The notes under the pieces were generated by a model that did not search any database, had not been told where the DNA came from, and was given only the letters and a program-made list of their open reading frames with translations. The translations under genes and the position numbers were made by a program. A stretch of DNA of 64,000 nucleotides from the NCBI RefSeq assembly GCF_001655775.1, contig NZ_LXFF01000012.1:23354-87353 (forward strand), in the 5' to 3' direction. Position 1 is the first letter of the stretch. Every line of letters starts with the position of its first letter. This stretch comes from Candidatus Arthromitus sp. SFB-turkey (GTDB lineage Bacteria > Bacillota > Clostridia > Clostridiales > Clostridiaceae). Positions 26,746 to 35,138 of this stretch are shown piece by piece.

Positions 26746-27096
26746 TTAAATTTCTTTATCAAATATTTTAGGCATTGAAGCAAAATTTCTAAAATTACCT
26801 TCACATGTTATAAGACCATTCATTATAGCATCTTCACCAGATAATTGATTAAAAGAAATCTTGTGCCAAGTTTCATGAGTAGTAATAAGTGTTGTGTCAA
26901 CTTTTTCTGGAATTTCTGATTTTGGTAATAATTTAGCAGTTTGGTTCTTAACTTCTAAGTAAATAGGATCGTATCCTTCAAACATAAATTTATAAGTAAT
27001 GTCTAATCCTTTAGCATTTTCAGGATTAAATTTTTCAACTAATCCATCAAGTAACATATCTAAGGGAAGTACTTTAGAATTTGAATAAAATTCCAT
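26746..27096 (-). CDS. Stand-alone SCP2 sterol-carrier domain protein (copy A)
   Basis: Soluble protein of 116 aa made of one SCP2 domain: GLVEKFNPENA at the start, TYKFMFEGYDPIYLEVKNQT in the sheet and ITTHETWHKISFNQLSGEDA in the helical part. SCP2 folds bind lipids or sterols in a hydrophobic tunnel and often deliver them to a partner enzyme. It is closely similar to four other copies in this block, two of them fused to flavoproteins. It is 71 bases downstream of copy B with no terminator between. Confidence 0.88.
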   Translation of the reverse strand: MEFYSNSKVLPLDMLLDGLVEKFNPENAKGLDITYKFMFEGYDPIYLEVKNQTAKLLPKSEIPEKVDTTLITTHETWHKISFNQLSGEDAIMNGLITCEGNFRNFASMPKIFDKEI

Positions 27097-27167
27097 ATAT
27101 TTTCACCAACCTTTAATAAAAGTATTTGTTATAAATTTAAATTTATACTTTTTAAAATATAGTTTTG

Positions 27168-27515
27168 TTAAATTTCTTTATCAAATATTTTTGGAATTGA
27201 AGCGAAATTTTTCAAACTACCTTTACATTTTACCATTCCTAAAAGCAAAGCTTTTTTTCCTGATAATTGTTTAAAACAAATTTTCTGCCAAGTTTCATGA
27301 GTTGTAGTTAATATTGTATCTACTTTTTCTGGAGTTTGAAACTTTGGTAGCAATCTAGCAGTTTGATTTTTAACTATTAAATATACGGGTTCTTTATATT
27401 CTTTGAATATGAATTGATAAGTTATATCCAAATTTTTTGCATTTTCAGGATTGAATTTTTTTATTAAACCGTTAAATAATGAGTCTAAAGGTTTTAAATT
27501 ACTATTAGAATTCAT
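27168..27515 (-). CDS. Stand-alone SCP2 sterol-carrier domain protein (copy B)
   Basis: A single SCP2 domain of 115 aa, alignable end to end with copy A (FNPENAKNLDITYQF, VKNQTARLLPKF, THETWQKICFKQLSG, and the identical ending PKIFDKEI). It is more basic and drifted than the others: GEDA becomes GKKA. It lies 36 bases downstream of the 606-aa flavoprotein-SCP2 fusion in the same direction, so the three genes are probably one transcript. Confidence 0.88.
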   Translation of the reverse strand: MNSNSNLKPLDSLFNGLIKKFNPENAKNLDITYQFIFKEYKEPVYLIVKNQTARLLPKFQTPEKVDTILTTTHETWQKICFKQLSGKKALLLGMVKCKGSLKNFASIPKIFDKEI

Positions 27516-27551
27516 AAATACCCCTCTTTTAAAAGTTTTTAATCACAATTT

Positions 27552-29372
27552 TTAGTTTTTATTGAAAATATTAGGTATAGAAGCAAAATGTTTTAGATTA
27601 CCTTCACATTTTAAAAGTCCATCTAATAAAGCATCTCTTCCAGAAATTTCATCAAAGGAAATTTTATTCCAAATTTCATGAGTTGTAATAATTGTTGTAT
27701 CGATTTTTGAAGGAGTTTCTGAACTAGGTAATAATTTAGCAGTTTGATTTTTAACTTCTAAATAAATAGGGTCATGTCCATCAAATAAAAACTTATAAGT
27801 TGCTTCAAAATTTTGAGCATTTTCAGGGTTAAATCTTGAAACAAGACCATTCATTAATTCTGGCAATGAAACTAATTGATTTGAATGATTGGTAGTAGTT
27901 GATTTTTTAGATAAAAGTCTAAGTGCACCTATAAAACCAGAATATATTGCTCCTTCATATCCTCCTCCTGGATATGACCATGAACTAACAACTATTGCAT
28001 TATTAAATGGCGTTTTAAAGTATGATCTGTTAAAACCACCTTGATTAACATTTTGAGCCCATCCATATACTGCCCCATTTAAATTATTTGTGTATCTTTG
28101 CATTGTTCTAGGCGTACCTAATTCCATAATTTTTATGTGTTTTTCTATATCCGGATATATTTTGCAAGCTATATCTAATAATAATCTAGTTGTTTGTTGT
28201 TTTTTTGATTTGTATTCTTCTGTTCCTCTTTCAGGCCAGTTTTTAATAAAATCACATCGAGATATCCCTAAAAAACAAGTTTTATTCATGTTTGGATCTA
28301 ATTGGTCATATGCAGTTATACAACAGTTTGTATTTTCAAACAAATTGCTATTAGATTTATTCCAGTAATCCTCTATTTTGACATTGTAAACAAATGTATG
28401 AGGATTTTTAATTCCTATATCTTCTGATTTACAATCTAAGGCTATATACAATTGTGTAATGCTCATGCTTTCTTCAAGATTGTTTAAGAAATTCATGTAA
28501 TTTAGAAACTCTTTAGATTTTTCACCATCCACACGTGAAAAAATTTCAACTGGACTGCAAGCAAAAATAAATTCATCTGCTTCAAATACTTCGTTATTTT
28601 TTGTTGTAACAGAAATTATTTTATTATTTAAAGTGTTGATTTTTATTACTTCTGATGAAAGGTATACTTTACTGTTATTAAATTTTTCAATTTCTTCTTT
28701 CATTATTTTAGACATGTTACCGCTTCCACCTTCAATATACCAATGTCCACCTATAACATAAGAAGATATAATTATCATATAGTAAAATGCATTTAACTTT
28801 TTAGGAGGTAAACCCGCATATGTCCATAAATAACAGAAAATATCTATAAATTCATCATTATCCACATATTTTCTTATATAGTTATCTATTGATATGGATT
28901 CCAATTCTATTTGATATTTAGGGGCATCATGAGGAAAATTTAAGTTACATACATCTTCGTAAAATTCCTTCATGAATGAAAATAAATTTTTAATCCCTTC
29001 TTCATGTTCTGGATAACGATTTATAAATGAACTTTTCCATTCTTCGAAATCATGAGGAATTATTATGGAATCATCTAGCTTTGCTAATTTAGTATTTTTG
29101 GTATTTTTTATAAAAGGTATTTTTTCGGCTATTCCTAGATTATTAAAGACATTAAAAATTGTACAACCTTTATTCATACTGCCCAAAGAATGAAGAGAAA
29201 CATCAAAGGTGTAAGTATTGCCTTCAGAATCTTTTCTAGTAAAATTTGTAGCGTAGCCTCCAGGGATATAATGTTTTTCTAATAATGCAATTTTTTTACC
29301 TGATTTAGCTAGCTTTAAACCAGCAGTTAAACCAGCCATTCCTGTACCTACAATGATTACATCATATTTCAT
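27552..29372 (-). CDS. Phytoene-desaturase/retinol-saturase-like flavoprotein fused to SCP2
   Basis: The protein is 606 aa. An N-terminal Rossmann FAD site (VGTGMAGLTAGLKLAKSG, then LLEKHYIPGGYATNF) and the C-terminal FAD-closing segment (YGWAQNVNQGGFNRSYF, WSYPGGGYEGAIYSG) place residues 1-490 in the CrtI/CrtISO/RetSat superfamily, which reduces, desaturates or isomerises polyene and isoprenoid lipids. Residues ~500-606 are an SCP2 domain (RFNPENAQNFEATYKF, ITTHEIWNKISF). The fusion suggests the SCP2 part presents a lipid substrate to the flavoenzyme; that is inference. No membrane helices or signal are seen. It heads the operon with SCP2 copies B and A. Confidence 0.85.
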   Translation of the reverse strand: MKYDVIIVGTGMAGLTAGLKLAKSGKKIALLEKHYIPGGYATNFTRKDSEGNTYTFDVSLHSLGSMNKGCTIFNVFNNLGIAEKIPFIKNTKNTKLAKLDDSIIIPHDFEEWKSSFINRYPEHEEGIKNLFSFMKEFYEDVCNLNFPHDAPKYQIELESISIDNYIRKYVDNDEFIDIFCYLWTYAGLPPKKLNAFYYMIIISSYVIGGHWYIEGGSGNMSKIMKEEIEKFNNSKVYLSSEVIKINTLNNKIISVTTKNNEVFEADEFIFACSPVEIFSRVDGEKSKEFLNYMNFLNNLEESMSITQLYIALDCKSEDIGIKNPHTFVYNVKIEDYWNKSNSNLFENTNCCITAYDQLDPNMNKTCFLGISRCDFIKNWPERGTEEYKSKKQQTTRLLLDIACKIYPDIEKHIKIMELGTPRTMQRYTNNLNGAVYGWAQNVNQGGFNRSYFKTPFNNAIVVSSWSYPGGGYEGAIYSGFIGALRLLSKKSTTTNHSNQLVSLPELMNGLVSRFNPENAQNFEATYKFLFDGHDPIYLEVKNQTAKLLPSSETPSKIDTTIITTHEIWNKISFDEISGRDALLDGLLKCEGNLKHFASIPNIFNKN

Positions 29373-29519
29373 TAATTAAAACACCTCTCTTAACAATTAA
29401 TATACTTTGACTATTAAAGTACTATTATCATAACATGAAAATTAAAAAAAATAAAGATAAAATATTATTTTTTGTTTATGTTATAGTATTGTAAAAAAAT
29501 TAACGAATTATTCATACAT

Positions 29520-29561
29520 AGAAAAGAAGGATGAAACTTATGTTTCATCCTTCTTTTCTAC
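29520..29561. terminator. Terminator at the end of the TcyP-like gene
   Basis: Perfect 18-base stem (29520-29537 with 29542-29559) around a four-base loop. It overlaps the last codon and stop of the minus-strand gene. Confidence 0.85.
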
Positions 29562-30952
29562 GAATCTAATTTTAAGTTTTTATCATTGAATTTATCCATG
29601 TTTATTTGTTTCAATAATTTATCTACAATCAGTGAAATTGTTAATCCACCATTTATATTTAAACAAGTTCTACCCATATCTAAAATTGGGTCAACAGCCA
29701 AAATTGGTCCAACATATTCAAAGAATGGTGTTAAACCAATTCCAGATAATACTGAAGAAGCAACGGTATGCCCACCACCTGGTATACCAGCTATTCCAAA
29801 GGAACTAACTGTTACAACTATAATTGTCATTAAATAAAATGCAAAATTTAAAGGAGTTCCGCTCATATTTGCAACATTAATAACAACCATAGCACCAAAA
29901 ACTCCGGCACATCCAGCTTGTCCTGCAGTTGTACCTAGACCCATAACAAAAGCAGAAGTGGAGTCAGTTGCACCCATTGAAGTTGTCAATGTTTCAACAG
30001 CAACAGGGAGTGTACCTAAACTTGATCTTGAAGTAAATCCAAGGAAAAGTGGTGCAATTGCTTTTTTCAAATAAATGATAGGATTAAATCCAAATAATGA
30101 TAATGCTAGAAGATGAACTCCAAACATTATTATCATTCCAACATATAAAGCAATTATAAATGTTAAAACATCTAAAATTGATTTTAAACCACGTTGTGCT
30201 ATTGAGTTAGCCATCAAAGGTATTACTGCATATGGAATTAAACTTATGATTGACATTGCAATGCTTATAATTATTTTGTGAAGTGCATCAATTAAACTTA
30301 TAAAAGAATTAATTTGACTTTTATAAATTGAAGACATTTTTTTAGCAGCTACACCTACAAATGCGGAAAAAATAACTACAGCTATTATGTTAGTATTAAC
30401 CATTGCTTCAACTGGATTTTTAGGAATTAAATTCCTTAATATATCAACAAAGTTTTTAACTTCTTTAATTTCTGCAGTTACATTTGTTGCGTTTCCAGAT
30501 AAACCAAGTCTGAAAAGATTTGCAACAATTATACCAATTGTTGATGCAATTAAAACGTTGATGATATATGCAAATATTGTTTTTGATGTAAGTTCCTTCA
30601 TATTTGAAGAATTTTTTATTGAAATAATAACATGAATTATTGAAACAACAATAAGAGGTATAACAATCATTCTTATTAAGTCAATGAAACCATTACCAAA
30701 TAGAGAATACCATTTTGTTGTTTCGTTAATCCAAACTATATCTAATGGATTATCAGGTGTTTTAGCTACTATTTGAATAACTACACCTAGTATAATACCA
30801 ATAACTGTTCCAATTATAGTTCTAATTGAAAAATTAACATGTTTTTTCTTTAAAAGGAACATAAGTGCAAATAGAATTAATAATATCGCTAAAAATGTTA
30901 GTGCTAATGGTGAACTGATCATCAAAAAATCAGTTAAAAAAGAATTGTTCAT
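29558..30952 (-). CDS. TcyP-like L-cystine/dicarboxylate:cation symporter (DAACS family)
   Basis: Membrane protein of 464 aa. After a first helix it has the TcyP-type segment KKKHVNFSIRTIIG, several transmembrane helices, and the DAACS hairpin and substrate region (SRSSLGTLPVAVETL, GIAGIPGGGHTVASSVL, DMGRTCLNINGG). Family members import cystine, glutamate/aspartate or dicarboxylates with Na+ or H+. The length and N-terminus fit the cystine branch best. It has its own promoter and terminator and splits the SCP2 cluster in two. An upstream cre site suggests carbon control. Confidence 0.85.
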   Translation of the reverse strand: MNNSFLTDFLMISSPLALTFLAILLILFALMFLLKKKHVNFSIRTIIGTVIGIILGVVIQIVAKTPDNPLDIVWINETTKWYSLFGNGFIDLIRMIVIPLIVVSIIHVIISIKNSSNMKELTSKTIFAYIINVLIASTIGIIVANLFRLGLSGNATNVTAEIKEVKNFVDILRNLIPKNPVEAMVNTNIIAVVIFSAFVGVAAKKMSSIYKSQINSFISLIDALHKIIISIAMSIISLIPYAVIPLMANSIAQRGLKSILDVLTFIIALYVGMIIMFGVHLLALSLFGFNPIIYLKKAIAPLFLGFTSRSSLGTLPVAVETLTTSMGATDSTSAFVMGLGTTAGQAGCAGVFGAMVVINVANMSGTPLNFAFYLMTIIVVTVSSFGIAGIPGGGHTVASSVLSGIGLTPFFEYVGPILAVDPILDMGRTCLNINGGLTISLIVDKLLKQINMDKFNDKNLKLDS

Positions 30953-31019
30953 TAAGTAAAATCACCTAACCTTTTTAAAATTTATTTAAATTATTTTTAT
31001 GGAATTTGACTGCAAAATA

Positions 31020-31048
31020 AGTATAAACAAGAGGATAATTATAGTCAA
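31020..31048 (-). promoter_or_regulatory. Sigma-A promoter of the TcyP-like gene
   Basis: On the minus strand: TTGACT (31048-31043), 17-base spacer, TATACT (31025-31020). Confidence 0.7.
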
Positions 31049-31061
31049 TATCAATAACTTA

Positions 31062-31075
31062 AGTAAACGTTATAA
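31062..31075. promoter_or_regulatory. Candidate cre (CcpA) site upstream of the TcyP-like promoter
   Basis: AGTAAACGTTATAA matches the consensus TGWAARCGYTWNCW at 12 of 14 positions. It lies upstream of the -35 box, a position more typical of activation than of repression. Confidence 0.4.
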
Positions 31076-31077
31076 AA

Positions 31078-31114
31078 AAATACACCCAAAACAATTGTTG
31101 TTTTGGGTGTATTT
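31078..31114 (-). terminator. Terminator of the 939-aa flavoprotein gene
   Basis: Perfect 17-base stem (31078-31094 with 31098-31114) with a three-base loop and A/T flanks, directly after the minus-strand stop. Confidence 0.88.
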
Positions 31115-33934
31115 TTAATGTCCAAGTTTTGATTTTGGATAAAAATATGAAATTATTATACCTAACATAATTACTAAATAAGATAAGTTATTTAAAGGTG
31201 AAGGAATAACTAGCATTAAAATAAATCTAATTGCAAAGACGAGTGCCCATAATAAAGTTAAATTTCTATTTATTATTTTAAAGAGTTTTGTTTTTGTAAC
31301 AGACGGATGAAAAGAAATTTTTGAATATTCACTCATGACACTTGAGTTTGTTCCTGCACTTATAAATAATGTTAAGATTAAAACTATGTCTAAGAAGAAA
31401 GGGGAAATTATGTTTTTAAATAATACAGGATTTAAAAATGATGCAAGATTATAAATTGAAAATGCAGCTAAATTTATTGATTCCAATTTAGTTATGCTTC
31501 TGAAATTTTTTGGTTTTATAAAGTTGATAAAGAATGTTGTGTATAATATTGAAAATGCAGAAACTATTGAAGGTGAAAAAATATTGTGTGTAATCCAATA
31601 AAATATCCATGGAACTAATGCTAATGAAACCCATATTACAGGATTTAATTTTAGATTTGGAGAAGTAGAATTATCTTCTTCTTCTGAAGTATTAAAAAGT
31701 GTTGGCATTAAAGCAAAATTCTTTAAATTACCTTCACATTTTATAAGTCCATCCATTAAAGCGTCTTCTCCGTCAAGTCCTTCAAAAGCAATTCTATGCC
31801 ATGTTTCATGTGTAGTAATTATTGTTGTATCTATTTTTGATGGTTCACGTGATAATAATTTTGCAGTGTTATTTTTTATTTCTAAGTATACTGGTTTTTG
31901 ATTATCAAACGAAAATTTATATCTAATGTCTAATCCTTCAGCTTTTGAAGAATCAAATCCAGCAAGCATACCATTCATTATTGCTTTTATAGGCATAAGT
32001 TCTTTGGTAAATGTATTTTCAATTTCTTTAGTGTTATTTTCAGAAACGTTATTATCATTAGAATTTGAAGTATTGGGTTCATTTGAAGAATTATTTGTTT
32101 CATTTGAACTAAAATTATCAGGGATTTCTTTATCAAATATTTTTGGCATTGAAGCAAAATTTCTTAAATTTCCTGAACAACTTACAAGACCGTCCATTAA
32201 AGCATCTTGACCACTTAATTCATTAAATGCAATTTTGTACCAAGTTTCATGAGTAGTAGTTATTGTTGTATCTACATGTGAAGGTTCGGCAGATAATAAT
32301 TTAGCGGTATTATCTTTAATTTCTAAATATATCGGATTATATCCATCAAATATAAATTTGTAAATAATATGTTTATCTACTGCATTAGCCGGATTGAATT
32401 TTGCAACCATGCCATCCATAATAACATTTAATGGTAAAATTTCATTTTTAATATTATTTGAATTTTCTTTTTTTGATAATATTCTGTTTACACCTAATAT
32501 TGAACTAGAAATAACTCCTTCAAAACCTCCACCAGGATATGACCAAGCACCAATTGTTATAGCATTTGAAAATGGAGTTTTGAATGAAGGTCTGTTAAAA
32601 CCACCTTGTTGTATATTTTGAGCCCAGCCAAGAATTGAACCATTTGTATTGTTCGTATATCTTTGCATAGTTCTTGGAGTTGCAAATTCAAGAACTTGAA
32701 TATGTTGTTTGATTTTTGGAAAAAATTTGAGGACTTTTTCTAAAAATAATTGTGAAATTTGTTCTTTTTTTTGTTTGTACATTTCTGTGTTTCTTTCAGG
32801 CCAATTTGTAATAAAATCTGCAGATGAAACACATAAAAATGAACCATTTTTATTTAGATCACAATCCATTTGATCATAGGCTGTTAATTCAAAATTTGAA
32901 TTTTCAAAATTACCAGCTTTTATGTTTGCGTATGAATCTTGATGACTTAAATTATTAATAAATAAATGAGAGGTATTTATATCTACTTCTTTAGTAGAAC
33001 AGTCTAGTGCAATATATAATTGACTTGCACTTATACTTTTTTCTAAAAATTTGAGTTTATTTACGTAATCATTAATTATAGTATTATTTTTTATTAATGA
33101 GAAAATATGATTTGGATCGCAAGCAAATATAAATTCATACGCTTCAAATACTTCTTTGTTTTTTGTAGTTACAGAAATGATTTTATCATTTTGGGAATGT
33201 ATTTCTATAACTTCAGAAGAAAGATGAATGTTAGCATTATGTTTTTCAAGTTCGTTTTTCATAATTTTAGTTATATGTCCACTTCCACCTTTTATATAGT
33301 AACTCCCACCCAAGAGAAAAGAAGATATAGCAACCATATAGTAAAATGCATTTAAATCTTTGGGTGGTAAACCTAAATAAGAACATAAGTATGAAAAAAT
33401 TTCTATAAAATTTTCATCATCTACATATTTTTTTAAAAAATCATATAGAGATATTGATTCAAGTTCTGTTTGATATTTTGGCGCATCTGATTTTAAAATT
33501 AAATCTTTCATGTCTTCATATAAATTTTTAATAAATTCAAATAGAGAATTTATATTTGAACTAAAATTAGGAAAATTTTTAATTAACATAATTTTGAATT
33601 CTTCAAAATTATTGGGTATATCAATAGTTTCTTTTGAATTCTTTATTATGGTTGTATATTGTTTGTTTTCTAAAATTTCTATATTTTTTAAGATTCCTAA
33701 ATTATCTAATGTTTTATACACGGAGCAATTTTTATTAAATCCACTTATTGTATGAATTGAAGAGTCAAATGTATAAAATTTTTCATTAAAGCCTTTTCTA
33801 GTAAAATTTGTAGCGTATCCACCGGGAATTTTATGTTTCTCAAGTAAACAAACTTTTTTTCCGCTTTTAACGAGTTGTATACCTGCAGTTAATCCAGATA
33901 GCCCAGCTCCAATTATAATAACATCATATTTCAT
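31115..33934 (-). CDS. Flavoprotein with two SCP2 domains and a C-terminal membrane domain
   Basis: The protein is 939 aa. Residues 1-490 are a CrtI/RetSat-like flavoenzyme, a close paralogue of the 606-aa protein (IGAGLSGLTAGIQLVKSG, GGYATNF, GWAQNIQQGGFNRPSF). Two SCP2 domains follow (about 500-610, KFNPANAVDKHIIYKF; about 650-755, GFDSSKAEGLDIRYKF), joined by a Ser/Asn/Thr-rich linker. The last ~180 residues form about six hydrophobic helices starting near LNPVIWVSLALVPWIFYW. The protein is therefore probably membrane-tethered with the enzyme and lipid carriers in the cytoplasm. Substrate unknown; sterol, bile acid, carotenoid or retinoid are all conceivable. It is divergent from a choloylglycine hydrolase gene. 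Confidence 0.83.
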   Translation of the reverse strand: MKYDVIIIGAGLSGLTAGIQLVKSGKKVCLLEKHKIPGGYATNFTRKGFNEKFYTFDSSIHTISGFNKNCSVYKTLDNLGILKNIEILENKQYTTIIKNSKETIDIPNNFEEFKIMLIKNFPNFSSNINSLFEFIKNLYEDMKDLILKSDAPKYQTELESISLYDFLKKYVDDENFIEIFSYLCSYLGLPPKDLNAFYYMVAISSFLLGGSYYIKGGSGHITKIMKNELEKHNANIHLSSEVIEIHSQNDKIISVTTKNKEVFEAYEFIFACDPNHIFSLIKNNTIINDYVNKLKFLEKSISASQLYIALDCSTKEVDINTSHLFINNLSHQDSYANIKAGNFENSNFELTAYDQMDCDLNKNGSFLCVSSADFITNWPERNTEMYKQKKEQISQLFLEKVLKFFPKIKQHIQVLEFATPRTMQRYTNNTNGSILGWAQNIQQGGFNRPSFKTPFSNAITIGAWSYPGGGFEGVISSSILGVNRILSKKENSNNIKNEILPLNVIMDGMVAKFNPANAVDKHIIYKFIFDGYNPIYLEIKDNTAKLLSAEPSHVDTTITTTHETWYKIAFNELSGQDALMDGLVSCSGNLRNFASMPKIFDKEIPDNFSSNETNNSSNEPNTSNSNDNNVSENNTKEIENTFTKELMPIKAIMNGMLAGFDSSKAEGLDIRYKFSFDNQKPVYLEIKNNTAKLLSREPSKIDTTIITTHETWHRIAFEGLDGEDALMDGLIKCEGNLKNFALMPTLFNTSEEEDNSTSPNLKLNPVIWVSLALVPWIFYWITHNIFSPSIVSAFSILYTTFFINFIKPKNFRSITKLESINLAAFSIYNLASFLNPVLFKNIISPFFLDIVLILTLFISAGTNSSVMSEYSKISFHPSVTKTKLFKIINRNLTLLWALVFAIRFILMLVIPSPLNNLSYLVIMLGIIISYFYPKSKLGH

Positions 33935-34006
33935 TTTAATATCCTTTCTTAATTTTCAAAAAGTTATTTATTTATTATTGACAATTAATTAATTGATTAT
34001 ATCACA

Positions 34007-34019
34007 ATTGTTAAACAAT
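34007..34019. promoter_or_regulatory. Palindrome in the SCP2-flavoprotein / choloylglycine hydrolase intergenic region
   Basis: ATTGTT-A-AACAAT, a perfect six-base inverted repeat. It sits just upstream of a minus-strand TATAAT (34001-33996) and could be an operator for the divergent pair. Confidence 0.35.
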
Positions 34020-34103
34020 TTATTAATGAATATGTGTTTTAAAAAGTATTTGAAATATTTATACTATAATTGAAACAATATAAAATATAGGATGTGATTA
34101 CAT

Positions 34104-35099
34104 ATGAATTTTGCTTGTAGTAGTTTTTCGTGGGAAACAAATGATAAAAAGCATTTATTAGGAAGAACTTATGACCAGTTTGGAGATTTAAGAGGAAATT
34201 CAATTGTTATTGTCCCTAGAAATTTTGAATTAAGTTTGTTAATTGAAAAAAATTGTATGTTTAAAACAAAATATTGTTTTGTTGGAATGGCAGTAAATGG
34301 GTTAAAAACACCGATTTTAGTTGATGGAATAAATGAAGAAGGATTAATGGGAGCGCTTCTTAGATATCCAGGATTTGCAAAATATGATACTCAAAAGGGA
34401 GCAGAGAAAGATATTAATCCAGGATTTTTAGTTACATATTTACTTGGAAAATGTAAAACTGTAGAAGAGGTATGTATTGAGATAAAAAATATAAATTTAA
34501 GTAGTGAAAAAGTTTTTGGAAATGAGATACCAGTTCATTATATTTTTTCTGATAGAACAGGGGAGACAATTATTATTGAGCCAGATGATGGGGAAATAAC
34601 AATTCATAGAGATTCTATTGGAGTTTTAACTAATAGTCCAAATTATAAATGGCATGAACAAAATCTTAGAAATTATGTTGGAGTAACTCCGATTTTAAAT
34701 TCTAAGCAAGAAATTTGCAATAAACAATTTAGAGATTTTGGTTTTTCGGGGTTGAAATTGCCAGGTAGTTATTCTTCAGTAAGTAGATTTGTTAAAATAG
34801 CTTTATTAAAACAGTTTTCAGTTAAAGCAGAAAATGAAATTGATGGAATAACAAAAATGTTTCATAATTTTTCATCTGTAGATATTCCAGCAGGGGTTAT
34901 GTGTATGGAAACAGAAACTGGATATGATTATCAAATGACTTTATGTATGACGGCTATGTGTTCTGAAAGTTTAATTTATTATTTTAATCTTTCAAATAAT
35001 AGAAGAATATGTGCAGTTGATTTGAAAAAAGAATTTGAAAATAAAGAAATAAAACATATAAATCTTCCTAATAAACAAGATATTTTATATTTAAATTAA
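34104..35099 (+). CDS. Choloylglycine hydrolase family protein (bile-salt hydrolase / penicillin V acylase)
   Basis: Ntn-hydrolase of 331 aa. The catalytic cysteine is Cys5 (MNFACSS); as in some penicillin acylases it would become N-terminal only after a short propeptide is removed. Other expected residues are present: Arg21 and Asp24 (GRTYD), Asn77 (DGINEEGL), Asn177 (VLTNSPNY) and the Arg of SSVSRFVK. The family cleaves the amide of conjugated bile salts, penicillin V or acyl-homoserine lactones, and sequence alone does not separate these. The NYKWHEQNL stretch is family-typical. It is divergent from the SCP2-flavoprotein gene. Confidence 0.85.
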   Translation: MNFACSSFSWETNDKKHLLGRTYDQFGDLRGNSIVIVPRNFELSLLIEKNCMFKTKYCFVGMAVNGLKTPILVDGINEEGLMGALLRYPGFAKYDTQKGAEKDINPGFLVTYLLGKCKTVEEVCIEIKNINLSSEKVFGNEIPVHYIFSDRTGETIIIEPDDGEITIHRDSIGVLTNSPNYKWHEQNLRNYVGVTPILNSKQEICNKQFRDFGFSGLKLPGSYSSVSRFVKIALLKQFSVKAENEIDGITKMFHNFSSVDIPAGVMCMETETGYDYQMTLCMTAMCSESLIYYFNLSNNRRICAVDLKKEFENKEIKHINLPNKQDILYLN

Positions 35100-35100
35100 A

Positions 35101-35138
35101 AAAAGCACATCACAAATAGATGTGCTAATTTTTTTTAA
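35101..35138. terminator. Bidirectional terminator between the choloylglycine hydrolase and PTS IIC genes
   Basis: AGCACATC (35105-35112) with GATGTGCT (35120-35127), A run before and T run after. Confidence 0.85.
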
